Origin: Marinimicrobium koreense
Lineage (GTDB): Bacteria; Pseudomonadota; Gammaproteobacteria; Pseudomonadales; Cellvibrionaceae
NCBI RefSeq assembly: GCF_003762925.1
Contig: NZ_RJUK01000001.1
Coordinates: forward strand, 2,170,001-2,234,000
DNA length: 64,000 nt
Direction of reading: 5' to 3'
A program made the translations under genes and the position numbers. The notes beneath the pieces are model-generated. The model saw only the letters and a list, made by a program, of their open reading frames with translations. It did no database searches and was not told where the DNA came from. Below, piece by piece: positions 45,726 to 54,712 of the stretch; positions within the stretch are counted from its first letter, which is position 1, and each line of letters begins with the position of its first letter.

Positions 45726-48214
45726 CCGCGTTCGAGAAGACGTCCGCCCCACTGACCCGGGAGCCCGACACCACCGAGCAAGCCCGACTGCTGACCACGG
45801 CGCAAGAGCAGGCTCTGGATCGCGCTTGTTCCAGCATCGCCCCCAACTGGCCGCTGGACCGCATGATTGCCGTCAACCCGCTGTGGGCCATGCGCGAGCA
45901 GCCCATCGACGAGGTGGCCGCGCGCCTGTCATCGCTGGCCTATATCCACTCCCTGATGCCCCCCAGCCATTATCTGCAGCGCTGGCAGAATGGTGACATC
46001 CAGGCGGAGCACCTGACCCGGGCGGCGGCCGAGCTGGACTATCCCGGCAACTACCAGAACCTGCTGAAAGTGGTGAAAACACTGAGTGAACTGCCCCACT
46101 GGCACAACATCAGTGACCTGGTGGACGCCGCCCGGGACCGGCAGCACAAGATGGCCTGGCGGGACGAGATCATCCATCAGATCAGCCAGTTCTGTGCCGC
46201 CCATTACCAGGAGGACGGCCCGTTCAACACCGAGCGGCTGAACCCGCAGGGCGAGCGCTCGTCCAATCCCACGCTCTACCAGCAGTGGCTGCGCATTACC
46301 CGCGTGGACCGGGGTATTGCCATTCTGATGGCGGAGCCGGGCCTGGGACGGTTTTTCGACACGCTGCCTGCGACCGATGAAGGGCTGTTCCAGGCGGCGG
46401 CCGCCGAACTCGGCGTCAACGCCACGCAGCTTGGCGACTACGCCCAGGCGCTGCTGCTGGACATCAACGGCTGGGCCGCCTGGGTGGCCTTTCGGGATTG
46501 GCAGCGCGAGCTGGGTGAGAACGACAGTGCGCCGGCCACGGAGATGCGCAGCCTGCTGGCCATTCGCCTGGCCTGGGAACTGGTCCTGTGGCGCTACCTG
46601 CACCGTCGCCACCCGGAGCAGGCGCAGAACCTGAGTTGGCTCTGGCGGCGCGAACTGGACAGCCTGCCCGAACTGTTCGAGCGTCACCGTCAGGCCCAGC
46701 GGCCCCTGTGGGTGTGGCAGCGGGCGGCCGAGCTGGCCTATCAACAGCCACTCAACCGGTCACTGACCCAGGCGGTGCGCGCGCCCCACACGGTGGCGGA
46801 CACGCCCTCGCTGCAGGCCGTTTTCTGCATCGATGTGCGCTCGGAGCCTCTGCGTCGCGCCCTGGAGCAGCAGAACCCGGACATCCAGACACTGGGCTTC
46901 GCCGGTTTCTTTGGCTTGCCCCTGAGCGTCGTCACCCCCGGCTCGGCGCTGGCCCAACCGCACCTGCCCGGACTGCTGGCACCTCAGGTGGAAGTGCGCC
47001 TGGGCACCCCCGAGCAGGCCAACGCCCAGGCACGACAGCTCAACTGGAGCGCTCGCTTTCAGGAGTGGTCGCAAACCGCCGCAGCCACCTTCACCGCCGT
47101 GGAGGCCGGCGGCCTGCTGTACGCTGGCAAACTGTTGGGCCGCTCGCTGTTGCCGGGCAAAGCGCCCAAACGCCTTGAACTGAGTTCACTGCGTTGGCAC
47201 TGGCGTGACTCCGGAAAGCCCTTGACCCAGGCCGACCAGGTCACCCTGTTGCGCAACGTACTGACCGCTATGGGGCTGACCGAGCGTTTCGCCTCACGGG
47301 TGCTGCTGGTCGGCCACGGCAGCCACACCCAGAACAACCCGCACGCCGCGGGTCTGGAGTGCGGCGCCTGTGGCGGTCAATCGGGGGAAGTCTCGGTACG
47401 CGCCCTGGCCCGCTTGCTGAACGATCCGTCGCTGCGCGCACCCCTGGCGGAGGCAGGCATCACCCTGCCCGACGACTGCCGCTTCGTGCCGGCCCTGCAC
47501 CACACGGTGACCGACCGGATCGAGCTGCTCGAGGGCGAGGATTGGCTGAGCGCCGAGACCGCCGAGTGGTTGCGCCGGGCCAGCGCCGGAGCGCAGCGCG
47601 AACGCGCGGCCGCCCTGGGGTTGAGCCCCGATCAGGCCGACCTGGATCAACAACTGACACAGCGCAATAGCGACTGGTCCCAGACCCGCCCGGAATGGGG
47701 CCTGGCCAACAACGCCGCGTTTATCGCCGCGCCGCGCTCGGTGACCGCCCCGATCGATCTGCAGGGGCGGAGCTTTCTGCACGATTACAACTGGCGTACC
47801 GACCCGGAGTTCAGCCGCCTGGAGCTGATCATGACCGCCCCCCTGGTGGTGGCCCACTGGATCAACATGCAATACAACAGCTCCACGCTGGATAATCGGA
47901 AGTTCGGCAGCGGCAACAAAGTGTTGCACAACGTGGTCGGCGGCCACATCGGCGTGTTTGAAGGCAACGGCGGCGACCTGCGCATTGGCCTGCCCCTGCA
48001 ATCGTTGCACGATGGCGAGCAGTGGCGGCACGAGCCCTTGCGTCTTAGCGCCTACCTGGCCGCACCGACCAGGGCGATTGACGCCATCATCGCCAAGCAT
48101 CCGGTCCTGCAGGCGCTGACTGGCAATGGCTGGCTATACCTGTTCAGCCTCGACGATGAAACCGGAGCGGTGCAGGCCTATCACGACGGCCACTGGACCC
48201 GCACGACGGACTGA
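45722..48214 (+). CDS. dabA: DabA (DUF2309), beta-carbonic-anhydrase-like subunit of the DAB pump
   Basis: An 830-aa protein. Zinc ligands of the family are present: Cys369 and Asp371 in VFCIDVRSEP, and His532 and Cys547 in LVGHGSHT...GLECGACGG, with the same 2- and 15-residue spacings as in characterised DabA. The N-terminal NPLWAMREQP region is also conserved. It acts on the inner face of the membrane with DabB, turning CO2 into bicarbonate. No Rubisco or carboxysome gene is in the window, so its role is likely anaplerotic or biosynthetic bicarbonate supply. Confidence 0.93.
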   Translation: MTAFEKTSAPLTREPDTTEQARLLTTAQEQALDRACSSIAPNWPLDRMIAVNPLWAMREQPIDEVAARLSSLAYIHSLMPPSHYLQRWQNGDIQAEHLTRAAAELDYPGNYQNLLKVVKTLSELPHWHNISDLVDAARDRQHKMAWRDEIIHQISQFCAAHYQEDGPFNTERLNPQGERSSNPTLYQQWLRITRVDRGIAILMAEPGLGRFFDTLPATDEGLFQAAAAELGVNATQLGDYAQALLLDINGWAAWVAFRDWQRELGENDSAPATEMRSLLAIRLAWELVLWRYLHRRHPEQAQNLSWLWRRELDSLPELFERHRQAQRPLWVWQRAAELAYQQPLNRSLTQAVRAPHTVADTPSLQAVFCIDVRSEPLRRALEQQNPDIQTLGFAGFFGLPLSVVTPGSALAQPHLPGLLAPQVEVRLGTPEQANAQARQLNWSARFQEWSQTAAATFTAVEAGGLLYAGKLLGRSLLPGKAPKRLELSSLRWHWRDSGKPLTQADQVTLLRNVLTAMGLTERFASRVLLVGHGSHTQNNPHAAGLECGACGGQSGEVSVRALARLLNDPSLRAPLAEAGITLPDDCRFVPALHHTVTDRIELLEGEDWLSAETAEWLRRASAGAQRERAAALGLSPDQADLDQQLTQRNSDWSQTRPEWGLANNAAFIAAPRSVTAPIDLQGRSFLHDYNWRTDPEFSRLELIMTAPLVVAHWINMQYNSSTLDNRKFGSGNKVLHNVVGGHIGVFEGNGGDLRIGLPLQSLHDGEQWRHEPLRLSAYLAAPTRAIDAIIAKHPVLQALTGNGWLYLFSLDDETGAVQAYHDGHWTRTTD

Positions 48215-48366
48215 GCCTTCAGCGGCCAACTGACTCAGCGCCAAGGAAGGCACGTCCCACCCCAATGGCGGCGCGAGTCAAAAAGCCGGCGGTGAGTCGT
48301 GACGCCGCAGCCCCGGGGCTGCTACACTCTCGCTCCGACTAACCGCTTGCGAAGCGCCAAATCACC

Positions 48367-48777
48367 ATGAGCACCCCGGATACCCCCGACAATACTCAGA
48401 GCACCTGGCTCGATCAGGTAAAATGGAACGACGATGGGCTGGTTCCCGCCATCGCCCAGGACGCCGACAGCGGCCGGATTCTGATGATGGCCTGGATGAA
48501 CCGCGAATCCCTCGCCCTGAGCGCCCGGGAAAACCGCGCCGTTTACTGGTCCCGCTCCCGGGGTAAGCTGTGGCGCAAAGGCGAATCCTCGGGCCATGTG
48601 CAGGAACTGAAAAGCATTGAGCTGGACTGTGACGCCGATGCCATTGTGCTCAAGGTGAAACAACTGGGCGGTATCGCCTGCCACACCGGCCGGGAGTCCT
48701 GTTTTTACCGGACCCTGAAAGAGGGCCAGTGGCAGACCATGGAGCCGGTTCTGAAAGACCCCAACGAGATTTACTGA
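48367..48777 (+). CDS. hisI: Phosphoribosyl-AMP cyclohydrolase HisI
   Basis: A 136-aa enzyme, third step of histidine biosynthesis. Signature [31 protein letters not shown], then [27 protein letters not shown] and the Zn-binding [11 protein letters not shown]. It is separate from hisE (not fused), followed after 2 nt. The order hisI-hisE-tatABC is the pseudomonad arrangement. Confidence 0.96.
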   Translation: MSTPDTPDNTQSTWLDQVKWNDDGLVPAIAQDADSGRILMMAWMNRESLALSARENRAVYWSRSRGKLWRKGESSGHVQELKSIELDCDADAIVLKVKQLGGIACHTGRESCFYRTLKEGQWQTMEPVLKDPNEIY

Positions 48778-48779
48778 GC

Positions 48780-49133
48780 ATGAGCACACCGAACACCGAG
48801 CAGGTTCTGGCCGAATTGACCCGCGTTCTGGAGGCCCGCAAACAGAACGCGGACCCCAAGTCATCCTACGTCGCCAGCCTGCACGCCAAGGGGCTGAACA
48901 AGATTCTGGAGAAAGTGGGCGAGGAGTGCACCGAAACCCTGCTCGCAGCCAAGGATGCCGAACGCAATGGCGACAACCAGCACCTGATCATGGAAACCGC
49001 CGACTTGTGGTTCCACAGTCTGGTCATGCTGTCGCATTTAGGCGAAAATGCCGACGCGGTGCTCAACGAGCTGGCGCGGCGCTTTGATTTATCCGGCCAC
49101 GCCGAAAAAGCGGCGCGCAACAACCAAACATAA
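48780..49133 (+). CDS. hisE: Phosphoribosyl-ATP pyrophosphatase HisE
   Basis: A 117-aa all-helical MazG-like enzyme, second step of histidine synthesis. Key block [21 protein letters not shown], with metal-binding E-x2-E, then MIMETADLW-type helix ([16 protein letters not shown]). ATG 48780 is 2 nt after the hisI stop, so translation is probably coupled. Confidence 0.95.
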   Translation: MSTPNTEQVLAELTRVLEARKQNADPKSSYVASLHAKGLNKILEKVGEECTETLLAAKDAERNGDNQHLIMETADLWFHSLVMLSHLGENADAVLNELARRFDLSGHAEKAARNNQT

Positions 49134-49148
49134 GTAGAGGGTAAGGTT

Positions 49149-49418
49149 ATGGGATTTGGTGGAATTGGCATTTGGCAGTTGCTGATCATTCTGGCCATTG
49201 TGGTTCTCCTGTTTGGCACCAAGCGTCTGGGCAGTATTGGCAGCGATCTGGGTAAAGCCATCAAGGGCTTCAAGAAGTCGGTCAGCGATGACGACGCCGA
49301 GAAAGACAGCGAAAAAGACGACGACAGCGCCAAACGCAACGTTGAAGACAAAACCGACCCGAACAGCGCTCAGACCCAGCAGGAAAAATCCGCAGCGGAA
49401 GACAAGAACCGCTCGTGA
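49149..49418 (+). CDS. tatA: Twin-arginine translocase subunit TatA
   Basis: 89 aa: one N-terminal membrane helix ([23 protein letters not shown]), the amphipathic helix with the conserved F-G-x-K-R-L and [12 protein letters not shown], and a long acidic, disordered tail. It polymerises to form the protein-conducting element for folded, often metal-loaded proteins. SD AGAGGG precedes ATG 49149. First of tatABC. Confidence 0.95.
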   Translation: MGFGGIGIWQLLIILAIVVLLFGTKRLGSIGSDLGKAIKGFKKSVSDDDAEKDSEKDDDSAKRNVEDKTDPNSAQTQQEKSAAEDKNRS

Positions 49419-49519
49419 TCCCCGGCAACGCCCTCGGGCGTGCCCTGACTGAGCCAGCGGCGCAACTCCCGGGCGGGAGGGCGCCAATCCAGTGTCTGCC
49501 TTATTGGAAAGGTGTTTGA

Positions 49520-50011
49520 GTGTTCGATATCGGTTTCTTTGAGCTGCTGATCATCGCGATTGTGGGCCTGGTGGTCATAGGCCCGGAGCGCCTGCCAGAA
49601 GCGGCGCGCGCCGTAGGCCTGTGGATCGGCCGGCTCAAGCGCAGCCTACGGGAAACCCGCAGCGAGCTGGAAAAACAGCTTGGCGCCGACGATATTCGCC
49701 GCCAGTTGCACAATGAAGAGGTGATGCGCAGCCTGGAAGCTACCCGCCGCCAGGTGCAGGAAGCGGTGGAGGAAGGCTCCTTCCAGACACCGCTGAAAAA
49801 ATACAAGGACGAAGACGAGCCCGAGCTGCCCGATCACGCGCACACTGAGCCAGACGAGAACACGGAGCCAAAGAGCAGCGACTCGTCCAGCCGCTCCGGG
49901 GCCGATACCGACACCCGCGAGGCGGACGGCAAGGGCACTGATTCCGAGCCCACCGATGCCTCATCCGAGCCGGCCAAGGCACCCCGCGATTCACAGACGC
50001 CCTCTTCCTGA
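49520..50011 (+). CDS. tatB: Twin-arginine translocase subunit TatB
   Basis: 163 aa: [29 protein letters not shown] helix with the TatB-specific Glu-8 and G-P-E-R-L hinge, an amphipathic helix, then a charged C-terminal tail rich in Glu, Asp and Ser. TatB with TatC forms the signal-peptide receptor. Start is GTG at 49520 after GAAAGG. The 101-nt gap after tatA contains small GC-rich hairpins that may set subunit ratios. Confidence 0.94.
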   Translation: MFDIGFFELLIIAIVGLVVIGPERLPEAARAVGLWIGRLKRSLRETRSELEKQLGADDIRRQLHNEEVMRSLEATRRQVQEAVEEGSFQTPLKKYKDEDEPELPDHAHTEPDENTEPKSSDSSSRSGADTDTREADGKGTDSEPTDASSEPAKAPRDSQTPSS

Positions 50012-50019
50012 GCCCGAGC

Positions 50020-50784
50020 ATGACCGTAACCCCGAACGACAAAGAACTGCCCCTGGTTCAGCACCTGATCGAACTGCGCAATCGCCTGCTGCGGATCATC
50101 ATTATCGTGCTGGTGATCTTTCTGGGCCTGTTCTACTTTGCCAACGATATTTACACCCTGACGGCGGCCCCGCTGCAGAAATTCCTGCCCGAATCGGCGG
50201 GGATGATCGCCACCGACGTGGCCTCCCCCTTCCTGACACCATTCAAGCTCACCCTGTTTGTGGCGGTGCTGCTGGCCGCGCCGTTTATCCTGCACCAGAT
50301 CTGGGCCTTTATCGCCCCCGGCCTGTACACCCACGAGAAGCGCCTGGCTCTGCCGTTGCTGGCCTCCAGTGTGGTGCTGTTCTACGGCGGTATGGCGTTC
50401 GCCTACTTTGTGGTGTTCCCGCTGATATTCGGGTTTTTTACCAGCGTGGGGCCGGAAGGCGTGGCGGTGATGACCGACATGGCCAAGTACCTGGACTTCG
50501 TCCTCAAGCTGTTTTTCGCCTTCGGGGTGGCGTTCGAGATTCCCATTGCCACCATCCTGATGATTCACGCCGGCATTATCACCCCGGACGGGATCGCCAA
50601 GAAACGCCCCTACGTCGTGGTCGGCTGCTTTGTCATGGGCATGGTTCTGACCCCACCCGATGTGATCTCCCAGACGCTGCTGGCCCTGCCCATGTGGCTG
50701 CTGTTCGAGGTGGGCGTATTCTTTGGCCGCATGGTGTACCGGCGGGACCGCGCCCGGGAGGCGGAGGAAGAGCAGGAGCTCTAA
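50020..50784 (+). CDS. tatC: Twin-arginine translocase subunit TatC
   Basis: A 254-aa membrane protein with six helices. Conserved features are the N-terminal [14 protein letters not shown] (H-L-x-E-L-R motif), FLTPFKL after the first periplasmic loop, and [21 protein letters not shown]. It recognises twin-arginine signals. It starts 8 nt after tatB and ends the operon at the hairpin near 50798. Confidence 0.96.
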   Translation: MTVTPNDKELPLVQHLIELRNRLLRIIIIVLVIFLGLFYFANDIYTLTAAPLQKFLPESAGMIATDVASPFLTPFKLTLFVAVLLAAPFILHQIWAFIAPGLYTHEKRLALPLLASSVVLFYGGMAFAYFVVFPLIFGFFTSVGPEGVAVMTDMAKYLDFVLKLFFAFGVAFEIPIATILMIHAGIITPDGIAKKRPYVVVGCFVMGMVLTPPDVISQTLLALPMWLLFEVGVFFGRMVYRRDRAREAEEEQEL

Positions 50785-50797
50785 ACAGCGATATTTG

Positions 50798-50825
50798 ACG
50801 CCACTCCGGCGTGTATATTTTTCCG
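50798..50825 (+). terminator. Possible rho-independent terminator after tatC
   Basis: ACGCC-ACTCC-GGCGT stem (50798-50812) followed by GTATATTTTTCC. The stem is short (5 bp), but the U-rich tail and position after tatC fit a terminator. Confidence 0.5.
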
Positions 50826-50881
50826 ACCTGTGCTATAAATGGTGAAAACTACTATAAGTAACCATTGCAGCAGGGCCCCCT

Positions 50882-52375
50882 ATGCTTCGCTCACTCTCTT
50901 TCAAACTCATGGCCGCGATGGCGGCGCTGATGCTCACCGTGGCCGCCATTATTCTGGCCGCCAGTTACACTTACCTGGCTCGACAACAGCAGAGCAACTT
51001 CGAACAGGAAGTTGACCGCAACCTTGAACTGATAAACTCGTCGCTGCTCGAGCCCCTGTTCGCCTATGACTTCCAGCAGCTTGAGGCCATCGCCGAATCC
51101 CTGGTCAATACAGCACTCATCGACCAACTGGAAATCACCGACCACCGGGGTAAAGCCATGGCCGACGCCCAGGTCAGTGACCAGGCAGCGCCCGGCAATC
51201 AACACCGGCGCGATGCGGTGGAAGTGATCCGCGACGGCGATGTGATCGGCCGCTACAACGTGGTGTTCTCCTCGGAGCAGATGGCGCAGGTACTGAGTAA
51301 TCAGGTGTCTCTGGGCGTGATCATGGTCGTAGCCCTGCTGGTGGCGGCGTTGTTCACGTTAGCGTTGCTGGTTCGACGCATCGTTCTCAAACCACTGAAC
51401 CTGATTACCGACAACCTGAGCCATATCGCCGAAGGCGGTGGCGACCTGACCCGGCGCCTGCCGACCGACAGCGGGGACGAAATTGCACACCTGTCACACA
51501 GCTACAACCGGGTGATCGACCAGATTGCCGCCATCATTCGCGGGGTGGTCGAGGTGACCAACACCTTCGACGAGCACGTCCAGCAAATGAACCAGGCATC
51601 CAACGACAGCTCCCACTCGACCGACGAACAGCTCAAGCAACTGGAGCAGGCCTCCACCGCCATCAACCAGCTTTCGGCGTCCGCCGAAGAGGTGGCCCGT
51701 TCCTCGGGCGAAACCGCCGAGCGCACCCGGGACACCCACGATGCCTCCAGCCGCGGGGTCAGCGTGGTGCAGTCATCCCAGGGCAACATTCAGCGCCTGA
51801 CCCAACAGATCGAGCAGACCGCCGACAAGATTACCCTGCTGAAAGACAGCAGCCAGAATATCGGCAAGGTCATTGAGGTGATTCGCGCGATTGCCGAACA
51901 GACCAATCTGCTGGCGCTGAACGCCGCCATCGAGGCGGCCCGCGCCGGAGATCAGGGCCGCGGCTTTGCGGTCGTGGCCGATGAGGTCCGCACCCTGGCC
52001 CAGCGCACCCAGAGCTCCACCGAGGAGATCGAGCAGATTGTATTGCAACTGCAGACTCACGCCGATGAGGCCCACGATGCCATGGAACAGAATACCCACT
52101 GGGCACAACAGACCGTGGAGAGCGGCAAAGAGGTGCAGCAGGTGCTGGAAAGCGTTCAGGCCCACATCAGCACCATCAACGACATGAATCATCAGGTGGC
52201 CACCGCCGCGGAAGAGCAGAGCTCTGTGGCCAGCGAGGTGAATCGCTTCATCGAGTCCGTTTTCGCCCTCTCGGGCAAAGTGTCGGACAACGCCCGTAGC
52301 ATGCGGGCCAGCTCAGACGAGCTGCTGCAGGAAAACAATGAACTGCAGCGGCGCATGCACAACTTCAAAGTTTGA
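50882..52375 (+). CDS. Methyl-accepting chemotaxis protein
   Basis: 497 aa. TM1 (about 10-32), a periplasmic sensor of about 110 residues, TM2 (about 142-165), a HAMP domain (about 165-220) and a long cytoplasmic coiled coil with the conserved tip [25 protein letters not shown]. No C-terminal CheR-binding pentapeptide. The next gene, a periplasmic binding protein, starts 8 nt after its stop, which suggests it may present a ligand to this receptor. Confidence 0.93.
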   Translation: MLRSLSFKLMAAMAALMLTVAAIILAASYTYLARQQQSNFEQEVDRNLELINSSLLEPLFAYDFQQLEAIAESLVNTALIDQLEITDHRGKAMADAQVSDQAAPGNQHRRDAVEVIRDGDVIGRYNVVFSSEQMAQVLSNQVSLGVIMVVALLVAALFTLALLVRRIVLKPLNLITDNLSHIAEGGGDLTRRLPTDSGDEIAHLSHSYNRVIDQIAAIIRGVVEVTNTFDEHVQQMNQASNDSSHSTDEQLKQLEQASTAINQLSASAEEVARSSGETAERTRDTHDASSRGVSVVQSSQGNIQRLTQQIEQTADKITLLKDSSQNIGKVIEVIRAIAEQTNLLALNAAIEAARAGDQGRGFAVVADEVRTLAQRTQSSTEEIEQIVLQLQTHADEAHDAMEQNTHWAQQTVESGKEVQQVLESVQAHISTINDMNHQVATAAEEQSSVASEVNRFIESVFALSGKVSDNARSMRASSDELLQENNELQRRMHNFKV

Positions 52376-52383
52376 GGCTCACC

Positions 52384-53283
52384 ATGTCACACACGTTACA
52401 GCGGCTGTTCGGCCACGCACGACGCGGATGCGGGGTTCTGGCCCTGATCGGCATCACGGCCGCCAGCCAGGCCCAGACCACGCTGCGCGTCAATCAGACC
52501 GATCATCCACTGGATGAGTTTGCCGTGGGCGCCCTGCGGGTCGCGCTGGAGTTTATGGACGGCGACTACGAGCTCGCCATCAGCGATGACCCCATCACCC
52601 AGACCCGCGCCATTGAGCGGCTGGAGTCGGACGAGATGGACGTGATGTGGCTGTCGTCAAACCAGGAAGTGGAAAACCGCCTGCGTCCCATCCGCTTCCC
52701 GCTCCTGAAGGGCCTGCTGGGCTACCGGGTCTTCATCATCAACCCGGATCGCCAATCCACCATGAACCGGGTGGAAGACAGGGCCGACCTGAGCCGTCTG
52801 ACCTTCGGGCAGGGCGCCGGCTGGCCCGACATTGCGATTCTGGAGGCCAATGGTCTGGAGGTCATTACTACCAGTAAGTATGACAACCTGTTCTATATGG
52901 TGGAGGGCGGTCGGTTTGACGCTTTCCCGCGCGGGGTTCTGGAGCCCTGGACCGAGCTGGCGGCACGACCGGACTTGCCGCTGACGGTGGAGGATCGCCT
53001 GGTTCTGGTGTATCCGCTGCCGTTTTACCTGTTTGTCAGCGAGGAAGACGCGGCCCTGGCGGAGGCCATTCACAGCGGGCTGGATCGAGCTCTGGAAAGC
53101 GGGCGCTACGATGAGTATTTCTTCCAGCACCCGATGATTGAAGATGCGCTGACCCGCTCAAACCTCGCCGAGCGGCGCGCTTTCCCGCTGGAGAACCCGA
53201 CTCTCACGGAAGAAACACCCCGGAGCCGCGAGGAGTACTGGCTCGACATGGAGCGCTTGCGGGAACGGAGCGCCGCAGACTAA
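52384..53283 (+). CDS. Periplasmic substrate-binding-like protein (SBP family 3-type)
   Basis: 299 aa with a signal peptide (GVLALIGITAASQAQ). The mature protein has the two-lobe SBP pattern: LRVNQTDHPLDEFAVGALRVALEFM and SDDPITQTRAIERLESDEMDVMW, then LTFGQGAGWPDIAILEANGLEV and KYDNLFYMVEGGRFDAFPRG. No ABC transporter genes are adjacent. It is paired with the chemoreceptor just upstream, so it probably senses a solute rather than feeding a transporter. Confidence 0.8.
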   Translation: MSHTLQRLFGHARRGCGVLALIGITAASQAQTTLRVNQTDHPLDEFAVGALRVALEFMDGDYELAISDDPITQTRAIERLESDEMDVMWLSSNQEVENRLRPIRFPLLKGLLGYRVFIINPDRQSTMNRVEDRADLSRLTFGQGAGWPDIAILEANGLEVITTSKYDNLFYMVEGGRFDAFPRGVLEPWTELAARPDLPLTVEDRLVLVYPLPFYLFVSEEDAALAEAIHSGLDRALESGRYDEYFFQHPMIEDALTRSNLAERRAFPLENPTLTEETPRSREEYWLDMERLRERSAAD

Positions 53284-53462
53284 TGGGCCGCCCGGCGCTC
53301 CAGGCGCTTCCAGCCGAGCTCGTGAAAGTGGTAGGCCACGGTGTTGATCGCCGGCTCGATCAGCGCCACCGCGCCGCCCAGCACCCAGCTACCGGTGATC
53401 ACGTAGGCCACGCTGAAGGCCACGGTAAAGTGCAACACAGCGAACGTCATTGTTTTGGTCAT
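53280..53462 (-). CDS. DUF2061 small membrane protein
   Basis: 60 aa with two hydrophobic helices separated by GSWVLGG and the DUF2061 signature: KTMTFAVLHFTVAFSVAYVITGS, then ALIEPAINTVAYHFHELGW. Function unknown. It ends tail-to-tail with the SBP gene, the two stops overlapping by a few bases. A good ribosome site (GGGAGGCG) precedes ATG 53462. Confidence 0.88.
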   Translation of the reverse strand: MTKTMTFAVLHFTVAFSVAYVITGSWVLGGAVALIEPAINTVAYHFHELGWKRLERRAAH

Positions 53463-53770
53463 GATCGCCTCCCGACCCTCTGAACATCATGGTGGCGAGG
53501 GAATTCCCGCCCTTTACAACCATAATAATGATTCCCATTTATAAATAAACTTGATTTGCCATATCGCCCTGATAGCCCTGAACTAACAACCAGGAAATGC
53601 CGGCCAGTGTAAACATGGCGCATTTTTACACTTTTTTGCGCCCTCGCATGACGCTATTTGGGGAGAACTTGTCTATACTGAACTCGCCGGCCGTCCGTCG
53701 AGAGGGTGGGCATATCCATCACGTATAAGGCATCCAAGAAGTGCCGTTCAAACGCAAAGGGCTGGTTTTC
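53463..53770. other. Divergent intergenic region with regulatory signals
   Basis: No gene. Two features are visible. GTGTAAA (53607-53613) and TTTACAC (53625-53631) are inverted, 11 nt apart and followed by a run of T, so they could be an operator or a terminator. CTATACT (53673-53679) matches the -10 of sigmaS promoters and would drive the EAL gene. An A/T-rich TAATAATGATTCCC element near 53523 resembles half a Fur box; this is too weak to call. Confidence 0.45.
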
Positions 53771-54535
53771 ATGTCGCAATCCGAACCCCAGATAGCCACA
53801 GGCTGCAGTCGCTGTCGGGATCTCCCCTCACTCCCCTTCGAGTTCACCATGGCGTTTCAGCCGATTGTGGATATTGAAAAGCGCGAAGTGTTCGCCTACG
53901 AAGCTCTGGTGCGCGGCACTCAGGGCGAAGGCGCCTTCCAGATTCTCCAGAAAGTCACCGATGACAATCGCTACCAGTTTGATCAATCCTGCCGAACCAA
54001 AGCCATCGAGCTGGCGGCCAAGCTGGGGATGACCACGTTTCTGAGCATCAACTTTCTGCCCAATGCCGTCTACGAACCCAAAAGCTGTATTCGCGCCACC
54101 CTGGCGGCGGCGGACAAGTACGATTTTCCGTGCAACCGCATCATCTTTGAGGTCAACGAATCCGAGCCGGTGGGCGACCCCGGTCACCTGGAAGGGATTT
54201 TCGAGGAATATAACGCCCAGGGCTTCACCACCGCCATTGACGATTTTGGCGCCGGCCACGCCGGGCTCAACCTGCTGGCCGACTTTCAGCCCGGGATCAT
54301 CAAACTCGATATGGCCCTGATCCGGCATATTGATACCAACCGGATTCGCCAGTCCATCGTCCAGGGCGTGGTGAATACCTGCCGGGAGCTGGGCGTGGAG
54401 GTCATAGCCGAAGGCGTGGAAACCGCTGGAGAGCTGACCACATTACGCTCTATGGGCGTTCGCTTAATTCAGGGTTACCTGCTGGCCAAGCCCGAGGTGG
54501 AAGCCTTGCCAGAGGTGGATTACGGCGCGCTCTGA
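53771..54535 (+). CDS. EAL-domain cyclic-di-GMP phosphodiesterase
   Basis: 254 aa, essentially a single EAL domain preceded by about 20 residues that include CSRCRD. Catalytic motifs are intact: EALVRG (EAL), NFLPNAVY (N-x-x-P), EVNESE (metal Glu), IDDFGAGHAGL (DDFG) and KLDMAL, EGVET, QGYLLAKP. Hydrolysis of c-di-GMP is expected. The start is ATG 53771, with AAAGGG 9 nt upstream, rather than the GTG 10 codons before. Confidence 0.9.
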   Translation: MSQSEPQIATGCSRCRDLPSLPFEFTMAFQPIVDIEKREVFAYEALVRGTQGEGAFQILQKVTDDNRYQFDQSCRTKAIELAAKLGMTTFLSINFLPNAVYEPKSCIRATLAAADKYDFPCNRIIFEVNESEPVGDPGHLEGIFEEYNAQGFTTAIDDFGAGHAGLNLLADFQPGIIKLDMALIRHIDTNRIRQSIVQGVVNTCRELGVEVIAEGVETAGELTTLRSMGVRLIQGYLLAKPEVEALPEVDYGAL

Positions 54536-54712
54536 ATCCATGCCAGAGGGGGGCACCCAAACGGCCGCCCTCATTGACAATGGCCTAAATTACTTTTATT
54601 TATTGGATAAGCCGGTTTACGGAGGCTATGTTTTAAGCTTAAGGTCAAAACGGCGCGCGGATCAGTGACGTACCGCCTCCCTGTTTTTAAAACTGCAGGA
54701 GAATGATGGATT

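Noticed and set aside
53515-53545. Fur box near the DUF2061 gene
   Set aside because: Only half of the 19-bp consensus matches; no iron-related gene is adjacent.
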